This document shows, one piece after another, positions 46,204 through 56,707 of a stretch of 64,000 nucleotides of DNA. This DNA comes from Mycoplana azooxidifex (GTDB taxonomy: Bacteria > Pseudomonadota > Alphaproteobacteria > Rhizobiales > Rhizobiaceae). Below the pieces are notes generated by a model. The model did not search any database. It had not been told where the DNA came from and saw nothing but the letters and a program-made list of their open reading frames with translations. The stretch lies in contig NZ_JACIEE010000006.1 in assembly GCF_014196765.1 (NCBI RefSeq), forward strand, positions 62,001 through 126,000, read 5' to 3'. Each line of letters opens with the position of its first letter. The stretch's first letter is position 1. The translations under genes and the position numbers were made by a program.

Positions 46204-47964
46204 CTATCGCATCTCGTCCGGGGCGGCCGTACCTGTAATGGCAAGGCCCGATTTGAGAACGGATGCAACAGCAAACACCAGCCCTAGTCTGGCTATACTC
46301 AATTGTCGGTTCTTATCATTAACAAAACGTAAGTCCGGCTGATCCTTGCCCTTGTTCCAATGCGCATGGAAGGCACTGGCCAGATCGTACAGGTAAAAAG
46401 CGATGCGGTGGGGCTCGTGTGCCAGTGCGGCAGACTCGACGATTCGGGGATACTCTGCAAGCTTGGCAAGCAACTGCAGTTCGGCCAGGTCGGTTATGCT
46501 GCCCTCGACTGCAGCGGCAAGGTCGACAGCATTGAGATCGACGCCGGGAAACGCTTCCCGTGCCTGCCGGAATACGGACATGCAGCGCGCATGCGCATAC
46601 TGCACGTAGAAGACCGGATTGTCCTTCGACTGTTCCGTCACCTTGGCAAAATCGAAGTCGAGCGGCTCGGAGCTCTTGCGGTAGAGCATCATGAAGCGCA
46701 CGGGGTCGCGGCCGACCTCGTCGACCACCTCGCGCAGGGTGACGAAATCGCCGGAGCGCTTCGACATCTTCACCGGCTCGCCGTCGCGGAACAGCTTGAC
46801 GAGTTGGCAGAGCAGCACCGTCAACTTGGCGTTGCCTTCCGAGATCGCCCGGCAGACCGCCTCCAGCCGCTTGACGTAGCCGCCATGGTCGGCGCCGAGG
46901 ATGTAGATCATCTCGTCGAAGCCGCGGTCGAACTTGTCCTTGAAGTAGGCGACGTCGGCAGCGAAGTAGGTGTAGCTGCCGTCCGACTTGATCAGCGGCC
47001 GGTCGATGTCGTCGCCGACCTCGGTGGAGCGGAACAGCGTCTGCTCGCGGTCTTCCCAGTCTTCCGGCAGTTGCCCCTTCGGCGGCGGCAGCACGCCCTT
47101 GTAGACGTGGCCCTTGAAGGTCAGGTCGTTGATCGCCGTGCGGATCGGCGCGCCGCCGTTCGCATGCAGGGTCCGCTCGGAGTAGAAGACGTCGTGATGG
47201 ACGTTCAGCGCGTCGAGATCGGCGCGGATCATCGCCATCATGGCATCGATGGTCTTGTCCTTGACGATCGGCAGCCACTTCTCCTCCGGCATCAGCCGCA
47301 GGCTCGAGCCGTATTCGGCCGCCAGCGCCTCGCCGACGGGGACGAGATAGTCGCCGGGATAGAGCCCGGGCGGGATCTCGCCGATCTTCTCGCCGAGCGC
47401 CTGGCGATAGCGCAGGAAGGCGGAGCGCGCGAGCACGTCCACCTGCGAGCCGGCGTCGTTGATGTAGTATTCCTTCGTCACCGCGTAGCCGGTGAAGGCC
47501 AGGAGGTTCGCGAGCGCGTCGCCGACGACGGCGCCGCGGCAATGGCCGACATGCATCGGTCCGGTCGGATTGGCGGAGACGTATTCGACATTGACCTTGC
47601 GCCCGGAACCGGCGTCGCTGCGGCCGAAATCGGTGCCGCTACGGATCATGTCGGCGAGCACCTTCTGCCAGTAGCCGACCGACAGGCGCACGTTGATGAA
47701 GCCGGGGCCGGCGACGGTGACCTCGGCCACTTCCGGATCCTGGCGCAGCTTTTCCACGATCAGTTCGGCCAGCGCGCGCGGATTGGTGCCGAGCGGCTTG
47801 GCCAACACCATGGCGGCGTTGGTGGCCACGTCGCCATGGCTGGAATCGCGGGGCGGCTCGACGCCGACGCGGCCGAAATCGAGGTCGGCGCGCTTTTCAC
47901 GCACGACATCAATTTCTTCCAATACGCTTTTGATCCTGCGCTCGAAATCGGTAAAGACGTTCAT
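46204..47964 (-). CDS. argS: Arginyl-tRNA synthetase
   Basis: A 586-residue class I synthetase charging tRNA-Arg. The HIGH motif is in [14 protein letters not shown], the KMSK equivalent is [10 protein letters not shown], and the C-terminal DALR-type anticodon-binding domain ends [23 protein letters not shown] at 47964 matches the usual N-terminus ([11 protein letters not shown]); 47973 is an alternative. The last ~180 bases of the gene have visibly lower GC (about half) than the rest. Confidence 0.96.
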   Translation of the reverse strand: MNVFTDFERRIKSVLEEIDVVREKRADLDFGRVGVEPPRDSSHGDVATNAAMVLAKPLGTNPRALAELIVEKLRQDPEVAEVTVAGPGFINVRLSVGYWQKVLADMIRSGTDFGRSDAGSGRKVNVEYVSANPTGPMHVGHCRGAVVGDALANLLAFTGYAVTKEYYINDAGSQVDVLARSAFLRYRQALGEKIGEIPPGLYPGDYLVPVGEALAAEYGSSLRLMPEEKWLPIVKDKTIDAMMAMIRADLDALNVHHDVFYSERTLHANGGAPIRTAINDLTFKGHVYKGVLPPPKGQLPEDWEDREQTLFRSTEVGDDIDRPLIKSDGSYTYFAADVAYFKDKFDRGFDEMIYILGADHGGYVKRLEAVCRAISEGNAKLTVLLCQLVKLFRDGEPVKMSKRSGDFVTLREVVDEVGRDPVRFMMLYRKSSEPLDFDFAKVTEQSKDNPVFYVQYAHARCMSVFRQAREAFPGVDLNAVDLAAAVEGSITDLAELQLLAKLAEYPRIVESAALAHEPHRIAFYLYDLASAFHAHWNKGKDQPDLRFVNDKNRQLSIARLGLVFAVASVLKSGLAITGTAAPDEMR

Positions 47965-48033
47965 TTCCACCATCCGCGCGCCGGAAGCGGCGCAAAGGCG
48001 CCCAAAGCGCTGAATTTCCAGTCGGCCGGGTGA

Positions 48034-49251
48034 CTATCGCAATTCCGGGGTGTGGTCAAACAGCCGCCTGTGGGTATCGATCGCGTAGTTGTCCGTCATG
48101 CCGGCGAGATAGTCGCCGACGTGGCGCGCCCTGGCGGCCTGCGGCATCTCGCGGATATGATCCACCCAATAGTGCCCCTTCATCAGCTGCGGATCGTCCA
48201 TATAGGCCTTGAACAGGTCGGTGACGATGGAGGCGGCGTTGGCGCGCACGCGCATGACGTCGGGATGGCGATAGATCCGCGAAAACAGCATCTTCTTGAT
48301 CTGCCGGTCGGTGACCAGCATCTCGTCGGAAAAAGTGGCCATGACCCGGCCGGCCTGGCGCACGTCGTCGGCGCTCTTCGGCCGGACGGCGCGCAACGAC
48401 GCCTGCGCGTAGGCAATGACGTCCTCGACCATCGCGGTGATCTGGCGGCGCATGATCTCGTGGGTGAAGCGCGCGGGCTCGAGGTTCGGATAGAGCTGCC
48501 GGACCTCCGTCATCAGGCCGGCCAGGAATGGGATCTCCTCCAGCATGTCGAAGGAGAGATAGCCCGAGCGCAGTCCGTCGTCTATGTCATGGGTGTTGTA
48601 GGCGATGTCGTCGGCAATGGCTGCGACCTGGGCCTCGAGGCTGGCATAGCTCGCAAGCTCGAGGTCGTGCAGGGCGCAGTAGTCGAGGATCGGCTGCGGC
48701 ACGGGGCCGCGCGTGCCCTCGCCTTCGGGCGTCAGCAGCGGGCCGTTGTGCTTGACGAGGCCCTCCAGCGTCTCCCAGGTCAGGTTCAGCCCGTCGAACT
48801 CGGCATAGCGCCGCTCCAGCTTGGTGACGATGCGCAGCGACTGGGCATTGTGGTCGAAGCCACCATAGGGGGCCAGCGCCTCGTGCAGCGCGTCCTCGCC
48901 GGTGTGGCCGAAGGGCGTGTGGCCGAAATCGTGCACCAGCGCCACGCCCTCGGCGAGATCCTCGTCCAGACGCAGCGCGCGGGCCAGCGCGCGGGCGACC
49001 TGGGCGACCTCGATCGTATGGGTCAGCCGCGTGCGGTAGTGGTCGCCGTCGGCGGCGATGAAGACCTGGGTCTTGTGCTTCAGGCGGCGGAAGGCGGTCG
49101 TATGGACGATCCGGTCCCGGTCACGCTGGAAATCCGAACGGGTCGGGCTCTTGCCCTCCTCGAAAAGACGGCCACGGCTCGTCCAGGGATCGGCCGCATA
49201 GATCGCCCGCTGGCCTGCGCCGAAGCCGAGGGCATGTCTGTCCAGTGTCAT
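48034..49251 (-). CDS. dgt: Deoxyguanosinetriphosphate triphosphohydrolase-like protein
   Basis: A 405-residue HD-domain dNTPase splitting dNTPs to nucleoside and triphosphate. The HD residues are visible in [12 protein letters not shown] and [15 protein letters not shown], with [17 protein letters not shown] after them. AGGTGA precedes the ATG. It lies upstream of argS on the same strand and diverges from erpA; that pairing is normal in rhizobia. Confidence 0.95.
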   Translation of the reverse strand: MTLDRHALGFGAGQRAIYAADPWTSRGRLFEEGKSPTRSDFQRDRDRIVHTTAFRRLKHKTQVFIAADGDHYRTRLTHTIEVAQVARALARALRLDEDLAEGVALVHDFGHTPFGHTGEDALHEALAPYGGFDHNAQSLRIVTKLERRYAEFDGLNLTWETLEGLVKHNGPLLTPEGEGTRGPVPQPILDYCALHDLELASYASLEAQVAAIADDIAYNTHDIDDGLRSGYLSFDMLEEIPFLAGLMTEVRQLYPNLEPARFTHEIMRRQITAMVEDVIAYAQASLRAVRPKSADDVRQAGRVMATFSDEMLVTDRQIKKMLFSRIYRHPDVMRVRANAASIVTDLFKAYMDDPQLMKGHYWVDHIREMPQAARARHVGDYLAGMTDNYAIDTHRRLFDHTPELR

Positions 49252-49465
49252 AGCTCACCTGCATTCGGGCCGCCCATTGACGCGGCCCCGATGCCTTCAT
49301 ACCTATAGTGTGCACAGCGTAAAGCCGCATCGCAAGCGCAATGGCTGTTTACCAGCAATATCACGCGGTTGCGGAACGTGTTACGATGCAGCGCAATGCC
49401 GGGGACGGAAGCGACCGGCAAGGAATCGATTCTCGGCGGACCTTGAACCCGCCCGGAGGAACTTG

Positions 49466-49798
49466 ATGAACGACAAGAACGTGACCCTTTCCGATGCGGC
49501 TGCAAAGCGGATTGCCAGCATCCTGAGCACCGACCCGGCCAAGAAGGCCATGCGCGTCTCGGTCGAAGGCGGCGGCTGTTCGGGCTTTTCCTACAAGTTC
49601 GACCTCGTCGATGCCCCCGCCGATGACGACATCGTGCTGGAGAAGGGGGAGGCCCGCGTCCTGATCGACCAGCTCTCGCTCGTCTACATGGAAGGCTCGG
49701 AGATCGATTTCATCGACAACCTGATGGGCCAGTCGTTCCAGATCAAGAACCCCAACGCCGTGGCGAGCTGCGGCTGCGGCACCAGCTTCTCCATCTGA
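49466..49798 (+). CDS. erpA: Iron-sulfur cluster insertion protein ErpA
   Basis: A 110-residue A-type carrier delivering Fe-S clusters to apoproteins. The three cluster cysteines are C38 (GGGCSGF), C102 and C104 (SCGCGTSF). The ATG at 49466 has CGGAGGA upstream; the frame is open to 49277 but unrelated there. Divergent from dgt. Confidence 0.94.
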   Translation: MNDKNVTLSDAAAKRIASILSTDPAKKAMRVSVEGGGCSGFSYKFDLVDAPADDDIVLEKGEARVLIDQLSLVYMEGSEIDFIDNLMGQSFQIKNPNAVASCGCGTSFSI

Positions 49799-50040
49799 CC
49801 TGCTGGGGTAACGAGGCAGCGACGTTTTCGCCGCCTCCCTCTCGAATCATTGTGTCCCGATGGCCGCCATCCTCACGGCGGCAGGCTTTGTGCTGCGCTC
49901 GTCACGGGCCGTGTCGTGGAAGAGCGCTGCAAGCCTCGCGCAACGGACGGCTCGGGCGAGCGATCCGGTTTGTCAAAGGAAACGCGAGCGGCTAGAAAGG
50001 CGACGGCCCGGCCGGGCCCAGCATGAATCGGAGACTGTCG

Positions 50041-50826
50041 ATGAAGATCGCGACCTGGAACATCAACGGCGTGCGCGCGCGCATCGACAACCTGCTCGCC
50101 TGGCTCAAGGAATCGCAGCCCGACATCGTCGCCCTGCAGGAGATCAAATGCCAGGACGAGGCGTTCCCGCGCCTGGAGATCGAGGGGCTCGGCTATCACG
50201 TGGAAACGCACGGGCAGAAGGGCTTCAACGGCGTGGCGCTCCTGTCGAAGATCCGGCCCGACGAGATCAATCGCGGGCTGCCGGGCGACGACGGTGACGA
50301 GCAGTCGCGCTTCATCGAAGGCGTGTTCTCCGTGAAGGGCCGCGTGGTGCGGGTCTGTTCGATCTACCTTCCGAACGGCAATCCGCCGGAGGATCCGGTG
50401 AAATACCCCTACAAGCTCGCCTGGATGGAACGGCTGGCCCTGTTCGCGCAGGACCGCCTGGCGCTCGAGGAGCCGATCGTGCTGGCCGGCGACTACAATG
50501 TCATCCCGGAGCCGCACGACTGCTGGGACGTGAAAGTGTGGGAGAACGACGCACTCTACCTGCCGCCGACCCGGCAGGCTTTTCGCCGGCTGGAGAACCT
50601 CGGCTTCACCGATGCCGTCCGCGCCTCGACCGACGCCACCCCGCTCTACACCTTCTGGGACTACCAGGGCGGATGCTGGCCGAAGAACTTCGGCATCCGC
50701 ATCGACCACCTGATGCTGTCGCCCGAAGCCGCCGACCGGCTGGTCAGCGCGCAGGTGGAAAAGCACGTCCGCAATTGGGAAAAACCGTCCGACCACGTCC
50801 CCGTCGTCGCGCATCTGGCGGTCTGA
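50041..50826 (+). CDS. xthA: Exodeoxyribonuclease III (AP endonuclease)
   Basis: A 261-residue base-excision repair nuclease. Metal and catalytic residues are visible: E34 in LQEIKCQ, AGDYNVIPEPHD, FGIRIDHLMLS and the C-terminal SDHVPVVAHL. The ATG at 50041 follows GGAG and starts the standard KIATWNINGVRAR. It converges with exoR. Confidence 0.95.
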   Translation: MKIATWNINGVRARIDNLLAWLKESQPDIVALQEIKCQDEAFPRLEIEGLGYHVETHGQKGFNGVALLSKIRPDEINRGLPGDDGDEQSRFIEGVFSVKGRVVRVCSIYLPNGNPPEDPVKYPYKLAWMERLALFAQDRLALEEPIVLAGDYNVIPEPHDCWDVKVWENDALYLPPTRQAFRRLENLGFTDAVRASTDATPLYTFWDYQGGCWPKNFGIRIDHLMLSPEAADRLVSAQVEKHVRNWEKPSDHVPVVAHLAV

Positions 50827-50871
50827 CCGGGCGATCTGACCGAAAATTGGGATCACAGCGATCCCGCGGGA

Positions 50872-51675
50872 TCAGTTGACGCCGGCCTTGGCCTCCTCGG
50901 CCATTGCGATCGCCTTGCGGCGGTCCTTCTCGCTTGCCAGCGAAAACGCCTGTTCCTGCATCTCCTGCAGCCAGGGGCGGTCCTTCGGGCTGCAACGGTC
51001 GAGCGCCGTCGTCATCATCGCCAGGCCGCGGGCACCCTGCCCCTCCTGGAACATGATGTTGCCGAGCAGGCCCATCGCGCCGGCATGGCCGTTCTTCTGC
51101 GCCCGGTTCAGCCATTTCTTGGCCTGGTGGATGTTGGCCGAACCGCCCTCGCCCGACAGCATCATCCGGGCCAGTTCATACTGGGCCTCCGGCACGCCGA
51201 AGGTGGAGGCGGCCTGGAAATAGAGTTGGCGCGCCTGGGCGAGGTCGAGATGCACCGGGCTGTCGGGGATGCCGCGGCTGTAGTAGCCGGCAAGGGAGAT
51301 CAGGGCATTGACGAAGAAGCCCGTGTCCTCCGATCCCGGTTCCACGCCCTGGCTCGCGATCTCGCTATAGATCTTGAACGCCTCGAGGTCGTTTTCCGGA
51401 ACGCCGTCGCCATCGGCATACATGTTGGCGAGCGCCCAGCGCGACCCGGTGTGACCCTTCTCGGCCGCATAGCGGTAGGCCTCGATCGCGTCTTCCTTGC
51501 GGCCTTCCTTGTAGGAGAAGAAGCCGAACTTGAAGAGGTCGAACGGGCGGCTCTCCTTGCTAACGCCGGCAGCCGGATCGAAGGCAAGCGCGCGCGCCGC
51601 CAGCATGCCCTGGCCGAAAGAAAGACAAAGGCCGACGGCGAGACATTTTAGAGAAAGTGACTCAGGCTTGTACAT
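50872..51675 (-). CDS. exoR: Periplasmic exopolysaccharide regulator ExoR, Sel1-repeat protein
   Basis: A 267-residue protein with a signal peptide (ending near MLAARALAFD) and tandem Sel1-like repeats (YRYAAEKGHTGSRWALANMY, YYSRGIP, QYELARMMLSGEGG, GAMGLLGNIMFQEGQGARG). Sequence and length closely resemble ExoR of Sinorhizobium, which inhibits the ExoS sensor kinase in the periplasm and so controls succinoglycan, motility and acid response through ChvI. I chose the ATG at 51675; a GTG at 51696 is possible. exoS/chvI are not in this window. Confidence 0.88.
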   Translation of the reverse strand: MYKPESLSLKCLAVGLCLSFGQGMLAARALAFDPAAGVSKESRPFDLFKFGFFSYKEGRKEDAIEAYRYAAEKGHTGSRWALANMYADGDGVPENDLEAFKIYSEIASQGVEPGSEDTGFFVNALISLAGYYSRGIPDSPVHLDLAQARQLYFQAASTFGVPEAQYELARMMLSGEGGSANIHQAKKWLNRAQKNGHAGAMGLLGNIMFQEGQGARGLAMMTTALDRCSPKDRPWLQEMQEQAFSLASEKDRRKAIAMAEEAKAGVN

Positions 51676-52070
51676 CGTTACAGCTATCTTCCGCACCGAA
51701 CCGCGCCTTGCGGTATGCGGATTTCCAGAGTTGGAACAAGGACTTGAACAAGGTCATCCATGTTCCGACTGTGCGCCACGCTGCTCTTGGAAACGGCGGT
51801 TGCCGACGCCTGATCGAAGCGTCCTGGTGGCAGTCCCGTCACGTATGGCGTCACTCGGTTCATCGGTTCCTTCGGCGCTCGTCCACAAGCGCGCTCTCGA
51901 GCCCATCGCTGCTCCCCGTTTGTGGCGGGAAATGGACAAGACGGCTCCTCACTCCTGTGTAGCAAACTATCGCAAAGAATGTGTTGCCAATTCGGCACAT
52001 GCGCCAAAGGAGAAGAGTTCTCGTCAACCATATCCCCAAGGAGTAATTCTGCTTTGATCCACTATTGACG
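51676..52070. other. Non-coding region upstream of exoR
   Basis: About 395 bases without a supportable gene. Open frames here on both strands have no family resemblance and poor codon use. The exoR promoter and its likely ChvI control region should lie here, but I cannot point to a site. Confidence 0.45.
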
Positions 52071-52101
52071 ATAAAAAAGGCCCGGGTATGACCCGGGCCT
52101 T
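52071..52101 (-). terminator. Terminator of the FadL-like gene
   Basis: AAGGCCCGGGT pairs with ACCCGGGCCTT around ATG. On the minus strand it runs into TTTTTTAT, a strong intrinsic terminator 23 bases after the stop codon. Confidence 0.88.
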
Positions 52102-52123
52102 CACCTTTTCGCCACAAGGTCAA

Positions 52124-53440
52124 TCAGAATTTAACTCTGAACTCCCCGGAGAGCGCGGAGACGAAATCGGTTCCGTACTCGTAGCTCGTCGTCGTCAGGT
52201 TGACGGGGTTTGATTCCCCGCTCGTCAGGATGCCGAGCGCGCCGGCAAGGCGGAGCTCGACGTTCTCGGTCGGCGCATAGGCCGTGCCGAGGCCGACGGT
52301 CCAACTGTCGGACTGCGAGCCGGTGACGGTGCTGGTGCCGCGATCCCAGGTCAGGCTGACGCCGCCGCTCCACTGTTCGTTGAACTTGTGACCGACACCG
52401 CCGGTGACCGTCCAGCCGTCGCGATAGTAGAGGTCGAGCGAGGTCAGGGGTTGCCCTGCCGCGTTGCCACAGAAGGCTGCGCTGCCGTCGCAGGTGAATT
52501 CCACACTCTGCAGGAGGCTCCAGTTGGTCCACTTGATCGAACCGAAGGCCAACCAGTCGGGCGCGATGCCCGACTGGAGCTTCAGTTCGAGCGAATCCGG
52601 AAGCGTCGCCGAGCCGGTGACAGGCGTGCTGGTGCCGAAGATGCGCGAATAGAGCGCCTGCCTCATCGGATCCAGTTCGAGCAGGGCGGCCGCAGCCGGC
52701 ACGCCGGTCAGGTCCAGCGTGCCGTCGATGTTGTCGTACTTCACACGGCTGTTGTAGACGAGGCTCGCGCGCATGGCGTATTCGGGGATCTCGTAGCCGA
52801 TCCCGAGCCGCCAGCCGCCGCTGCTGTCCTTCATGCCGTCGAGGCGGCCGAGGCCGCTGTATCCGGAGAAGTCCTGCCCGAGGATCGCGCCCATGCCGGG
52901 CAGGAGCTCTGGAGCGAAGACAACAGCCTCCTTGTGGCCGCCGATTTCCTGGTAGAATCCGCCGCCGATGACGCGGAACTGGCCCGGGCCTGCATCGAAC
53001 TTGTAGGAACAGGTGCCGCCGTAGTTGCGGCTGTAGACATCGATCTCGGACATGTCCTTGGCGCCCGCCCAGTGCCGGCCGGGATTGGAGCTTGCGCCCC
53101 ACGGTTCGGAGTAGTCCACCATGCAGTCGATGGAATCGCCGATCGCAGCCTTTCCGCCGGCATAGGGATCGGCGTAGTTCTCGTACTCGTCCGCCGTCGT
53201 CGAATAGCCCAGGTTGTTCAGGTTGGTCGGATCCGTGTCCGGAACGCTGTGATCGCGCGCATTCTTGAGCTTCCGGTTCGGCATGACATAGGTCACCGAA
53301 CCGTCGAAGAAGAACGGCGAGCTCTCGAACAGAAGGTCCACGTCGTAGCCGTGCCGCTCGAGGCCGCCGGCCAGCGCCGACGTGGACACAGCGAGAGCCG
53401 CAAGTCCCGCAATCCCCGACGTCAATGTCATTCTTCTCAT
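52124..53440 (-). CDS. Outer-membrane beta-barrel protein, FadL/OmpP1-like
   Basis: A 438-residue porin-like protein with a signal peptide (TLTSGIAGLAALAVSTSALAG) and a terminal phenylalanine (GEFRVKF), the outer-membrane assembly signal. Asp/Gly-rich alternating strands and the N-terminal GGLERHGYDVDLLF resemble the FadL/TodX hydrophobic-substrate channel family. A GGGGGGA site precedes the ATG at 53440. Fatty acid or other hydrophobic compound import is likely but the substrate is not assigned. Confidence 0.82.
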   Translation of the reverse strand: MRRMTLTSGIAGLAALAVSTSALAGGLERHGYDVDLLFESSPFFFDGSVTYVMPNRKLKNARDHSVPDTDPTNLNNLGYSTTADEYENYADPYAGGKAAIGDSIDCMVDYSEPWGASSNPGRHWAGAKDMSEIDVYSRNYGGTCSYKFDAGPGQFRVIGGGFYQEIGGHKEAVVFAPELLPGMGAILGQDFSGYSGLGRLDGMKDSSGGWRLGIGYEIPEYAMRASLVYNSRVKYDNIDGTLDLTGVPAAAALLELDPMRQALYSRIFGTSTPVTGSATLPDSLELKLQSGIAPDWLAFGSIKWTNWSLLQSVEFTCDGSAAFCGNAAGQPLTSLDLYYRDGWTVTGGVGHKFNEQWSGGVSLTWDRGTSTVTGSQSDSWTVGLGTAYAPTENVELRLAGALGILTSGESNPVNLTTTSYEYGTDFVSALSGEFRVKF

Positions 53441-53730
53441 AAATCCCCCCAGGTATTCTTCGCAGCGGCCCGGTTTTCGTGGATCCGCCGTGGTCGCCAA
53501 GAGTATCAGAGAGCCTCGAACGCTTTGCAAACGTCAGTTCGCGGCATCGTCGGTGACATGCGGTACCCTGAATTACGTAAATTCGCGTCGAACTCGCCCA
53601 AGATCCGGCCGAGTTAGATCAATTTTTCTCCAATAGCCGAAAACCCTTAAATTTTAGAGTATCGTTTTCCAGTGAAATGACAGTGTGTCACATTTGGACC
53701 ACATTGGACGAAATGGTCCGCACGGCAAAG
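53441..53730. promoter_or_regulatory. FadL-like gene promoter region with two palindromes
   Basis: No gene. An AT-rich block spans 53610-53670. Near it are TGACAGTGTGTCA (53678-53690, 5-3-5 palindrome) and GGACCA...TGGTCC (about 53696-53719). They lie upstream of the porin start on the minus strand and just after valS, and could bind a regulator. Confidence 0.4.
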
Positions 53731-53758
53731 GAAAACCGCGCCGCGGGTGCGGCGCGGT
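53731..53758 (-). terminator. Terminator of valS
   Basis: ACCGCGCCGC pairs perfectly with GCGGCGCGGT around GGGT; on the minus strand it is followed by TTTTC. It lies 38 bases after the valS stop. Confidence 0.83.
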
Positions 53759-53795
53759 GTGGAATTTCCGCTGAAACGGACGGCGCAAAATCGAC

Positions 53796-56648
53796 TCAGC
53801 CGGCCTCGACCACGCGAGCGAGCGCAATGCCGAGGGTCGCCAACTGCTGGTCGAGCTCCGCCAGCCGCTCCCGCTCCGCCTCGACGACATCCGGCTTGGC
53901 GTTGGCGACGAACTTCTCGTTGGCGAGCTTGCCGCGGATGCGGTCGGCCTCGCCGTTCGCCTTGGCGATCGCCTTCTCCAGCCTTGCGGCCTCGACCTTG
54001 AGGTCGATGAGACTGCCGAGCGGCAGGCAGGCCGTGACCTCGCCGACGACGATCTGCGCCGAGCCCTTCGGCGCGTCGTCGGCCAGCACGATCTCATCCA
54101 CGCGGGCGAGCCTGCGAATGGCTGGCTCATGGCGCTCCAGCCGGGTGCGCGTCTGCGCATTGGCACCGACGATGACGAGCGGGGCCACGGCGCCGGGCGG
54201 CACGTTCATCTCGGAACGGACCGAACGGATGCCGGAGACGAGATCGACCAGCCAGTTGGTCTCGTCTGCCGCGGTCTCGTCCGCATAGGCGGGCGTCGGC
54301 CATTCGGCGTGGCAGATCAGCCCCTGCCGCTCCGTGCCCTCGCCGGCCGTATGCGCCCACAACTCCTCGGTCATGAACGGCATGAAGGGATGCAGGAGCT
54401 TGTAGGTCTCCTCCAGCACGTAGGCCGCGCAGGCCTGGGACTCGGCCTTGGCACCCTCGTCCTCGCCGTTGAAGACCGGCTTCAGCAGTTCGAGATACCA
54501 GTCGCAGAACTGGTTCCAGACGAACCGGTAGAGCGTGCTTGCCGCGTCGTTGAAGCGGTAGGTCTCGATCGCCTCGGTGACGTCGCGCGCGGTGCGGGCG
54601 AGTTCGGTCAGGATCCAGCGGTTGATCGTCAGCGACGCCGCCTCGGGCACGAACTGCGGATCGAGCTTGACGCCGTTCATCTCGGCAAAGCGCGTGGCGT
54701 TCCAGAGCTTGGTGCCGAAATTGCGGTAGCCGGCGACGCGGGCCGGATCGAGCTTCACGTCGCGCCCCTGCGCCGCCATGATCGCCAGCGTGAAGCGCAG
54801 CGCATCGGCGCCGTACTCGTCGATCAGGTCGAGCGGGTCGATGACGTTGCCCTTCGACTTCGACATCTTCTGCCCGTTCTTGTCGCGAACGAGAGCATGA
54901 ATATAGACGGTGTGGAAGGGCTCCACCGGATTGCCGGCCTCATCCTTCATAAAATGCAGGCCCATCTGCATCATGCGAACGACCCAGAACGGGATGATGT
55001 CGAACCCGGTTACGAGCACGTTGGTCGGATAATAGCGGTCGAGCTCCGGCGTCTCCTTCGGCCAGCCGAGCGTGGAGAACGGCCACAGCGCGGACGAGAA
55101 CCAGGTGTCGAGCACGTCCTCGTCGCGGGTCAGGATCTCGCCGGGCTCGAAGTTTTCCAGCTTCTCCTCGACCCAGGCCTTCCACGGGCCCTCGTGGGAG
55201 ATGTAGTGCTGGATGGCGGCGTGCAGCGCCTCCTCCTCGGTCTTCTCGACGAAGACCTGTCCGTCCGGGCCGTACCAGGCGGGGATCTGGTGTCCCCACC
55301 ACAGCTGCCGCGAGATGCACCAGGGCTGGATGTTCTCCATCCACTGAAAGTATGTGTTCTCCCAGTTCTTCGGAACAAACTTGGTACGGCCCTCGCGAAC
55401 GGAGGCGATCGCTGGTTTGGCAAGCGTCTTGTTGTCCACCCACCATTGCTCGGTCAGGCGCGGCTCGATCGGCACACCGCCACGATCGCCATGCGGAACC
55501 GCGTGCGTGTGTGGCTCGATCTTGTCGAGCAGGCCGGCTTCCTCGAATATCTCGACGATGATCTTTCGCGCAGTAAAACGATCCTGGCCTTCCAACCGAT
55601 CCCAGGCGCCATGCAAGGCGGCGGGATGGTCGAGGCCCTCCAGGAAGTCCTCGTTTTCCTTGATGGTCACCGTACCATCTATGTTGAGTACGTTGATCTG
55701 GCGAAGGCCGGCGCGCTTGCCGACCTCGAAGTCGTTGAAGTCATGCGCGGGCGTGATCTTGACCGCGCCCGTGCCGGCCGTCGGGTCGGCATAGTCGTCG
55801 GCGACGATCGGGATCTTGCGGCCGACGATCGGCAGGATGACATGCTTGCCGACGATCGCCTTGTAGCGCTCGTCTTTCGGGTTAACCGCAATGCCGGTAT
55901 CGCCAAGCATGGTCTCGGGCCGGGTCGTCGCAACGACCAGATAATCGCGCGTTTCGAATTCGGTGGCCTTGCCCTCTTCATCGAAGGCGATCGGGTGCTG
56001 ATAGCTGACGCCTTCTTCGAGCGGATAGCGCAGGTGCCAGAGATTGCCTTTGATCTCGATCTGCTCGACTTCCATGTCCGAGATCGCCGTCAGCAGCTTC
56101 GGGTCCCAGTTCACAAGGCGCATGTCCTTGTAGATGAGCCCTTCCTTGTAAAGGCTTACGAAGACTTCGAGAACGGCCTCCGAGAGGCCCTCGTCCATGG
56201 TGAAGCGCTCGCGCGACCAGTCGGCCGATGCGCCGAGGCGGCGCAGCTGGTTGAAGATCAGGCCGCCGGATTCGGCCTTCCACTCCCAGACCTTCTCGAT
56301 GAAGGCGTCGCGGCCCATCTCGCGACGGTGCTGCTGCTGCTCCATCAGCTTGCGCTCGACGACCATCTGGGTGGCGATGCCGGCATGATCCATGCCCGGC
56401 TGCCAGAGCACGTCCTTGCCGCGCATGCGCTCGAAGCGGACCATGATGTCCTGCAGCGTGTTGTTGAGCGCGTGCCCCATGTGCAGCGAACCGGTCACGT
56501 TCGGCGGCGGAATCACGATCGAGAAGGTCTCGGCGCCGGGCTTGGCGCCTGCGCCGGCGCGAAACGCGTCCGCCTCCTCCCAGATTTTCGCAATTCTCGG
56601 TTCTACGGCCGCGGAGTCATAGGTCTTCTCAAGCATCTTACTGGCCAT
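53796..56648 (-). CDS. valS: Valyl-tRNA synthetase
   Basis: A 950-residue class I synthetase with an editing domain. The HIGH motif is in PPNVTGSLHMGHAL and KMSKS in GQKMSKSKGNVIDP. WWGHQIPAWYG and the C-terminal coiled coil (LEKAIAKANGEADRIRGKLA) are typical. The ATG at 56648 is preferred; the TTG at 56654 is in frame. It follows a PopZ-like gene, separated by a terminator. Confidence 0.97.
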   Translation of the reverse strand: MASKMLEKTYDSAAVEPRIAKIWEEADAFRAGAGAKPGAETFSIVIPPPNVTGSLHMGHALNNTLQDIMVRFERMRGKDVLWQPGMDHAGIATQMVVERKLMEQQQHRREMGRDAFIEKVWEWKAESGGLIFNQLRRLGASADWSRERFTMDEGLSEAVLEVFVSLYKEGLIYKDMRLVNWDPKLLTAISDMEVEQIEIKGNLWHLRYPLEEGVSYQHPIAFDEEGKATEFETRDYLVVATTRPETMLGDTGIAVNPKDERYKAIVGKHVILPIVGRKIPIVADDYADPTAGTGAVKITPAHDFNDFEVGKRAGLRQINVLNIDGTVTIKENEDFLEGLDHPAALHGAWDRLEGQDRFTARKIIVEIFEEAGLLDKIEPHTHAVPHGDRGGVPIEPRLTEQWWVDNKTLAKPAIASVREGRTKFVPKNWENTYFQWMENIQPWCISRQLWWGHQIPAWYGPDGQVFVEKTEEEALHAAIQHYISHEGPWKAWVEEKLENFEPGEILTRDEDVLDTWFSSALWPFSTLGWPKETPELDRYYPTNVLVTGFDIIPFWVVRMMQMGLHFMKDEAGNPVEPFHTVYIHALVRDKNGQKMSKSKGNVIDPLDLIDEYGADALRFTLAIMAAQGRDVKLDPARVAGYRNFGTKLWNATRFAEMNGVKLDPQFVPEAASLTINRWILTELARTARDVTEAIETYRFNDAASTLYRFVWNQFCDWYLELLKPVFNGEDEGAKAESQACAAYVLEETYKLLHPFMPFMTEELWAHTAGEGTERQGLICHAEWPTPAYADETAADETNWLVDLVSGIRSVRSEMNVPPGAVAPLVIVGANAQTRTRLERHEPAIRRLARVDEIVLADDAPKGSAQIVVGEVTACLPLGSLIDLKVEAARLEKAIAKANGEADRIRGKLANEKFVANAKPDVVEAERERLAELDQQLATLGIALARVVEAG

Positions 56649-56707
56649 ATCCAACAGTTTCGGTCACCGGTTCTAAACCGGATGCCTAGATTGAAGTCAA
56701 CATCCAC

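Noticed and set aside
44228-46238. Two long plus-strand open frames opposite the SPOR gene
   Set aside because: They have Arg/Gly-rich or repetitive composition and no family; the minus strand encodes a coherent TM plus SPOR architecture.
51530-52057. 175-codon open frame opposite exoR and its upstream region
   Set aside because: It runs antisense into exoR, has no domain and no plausible start signal.
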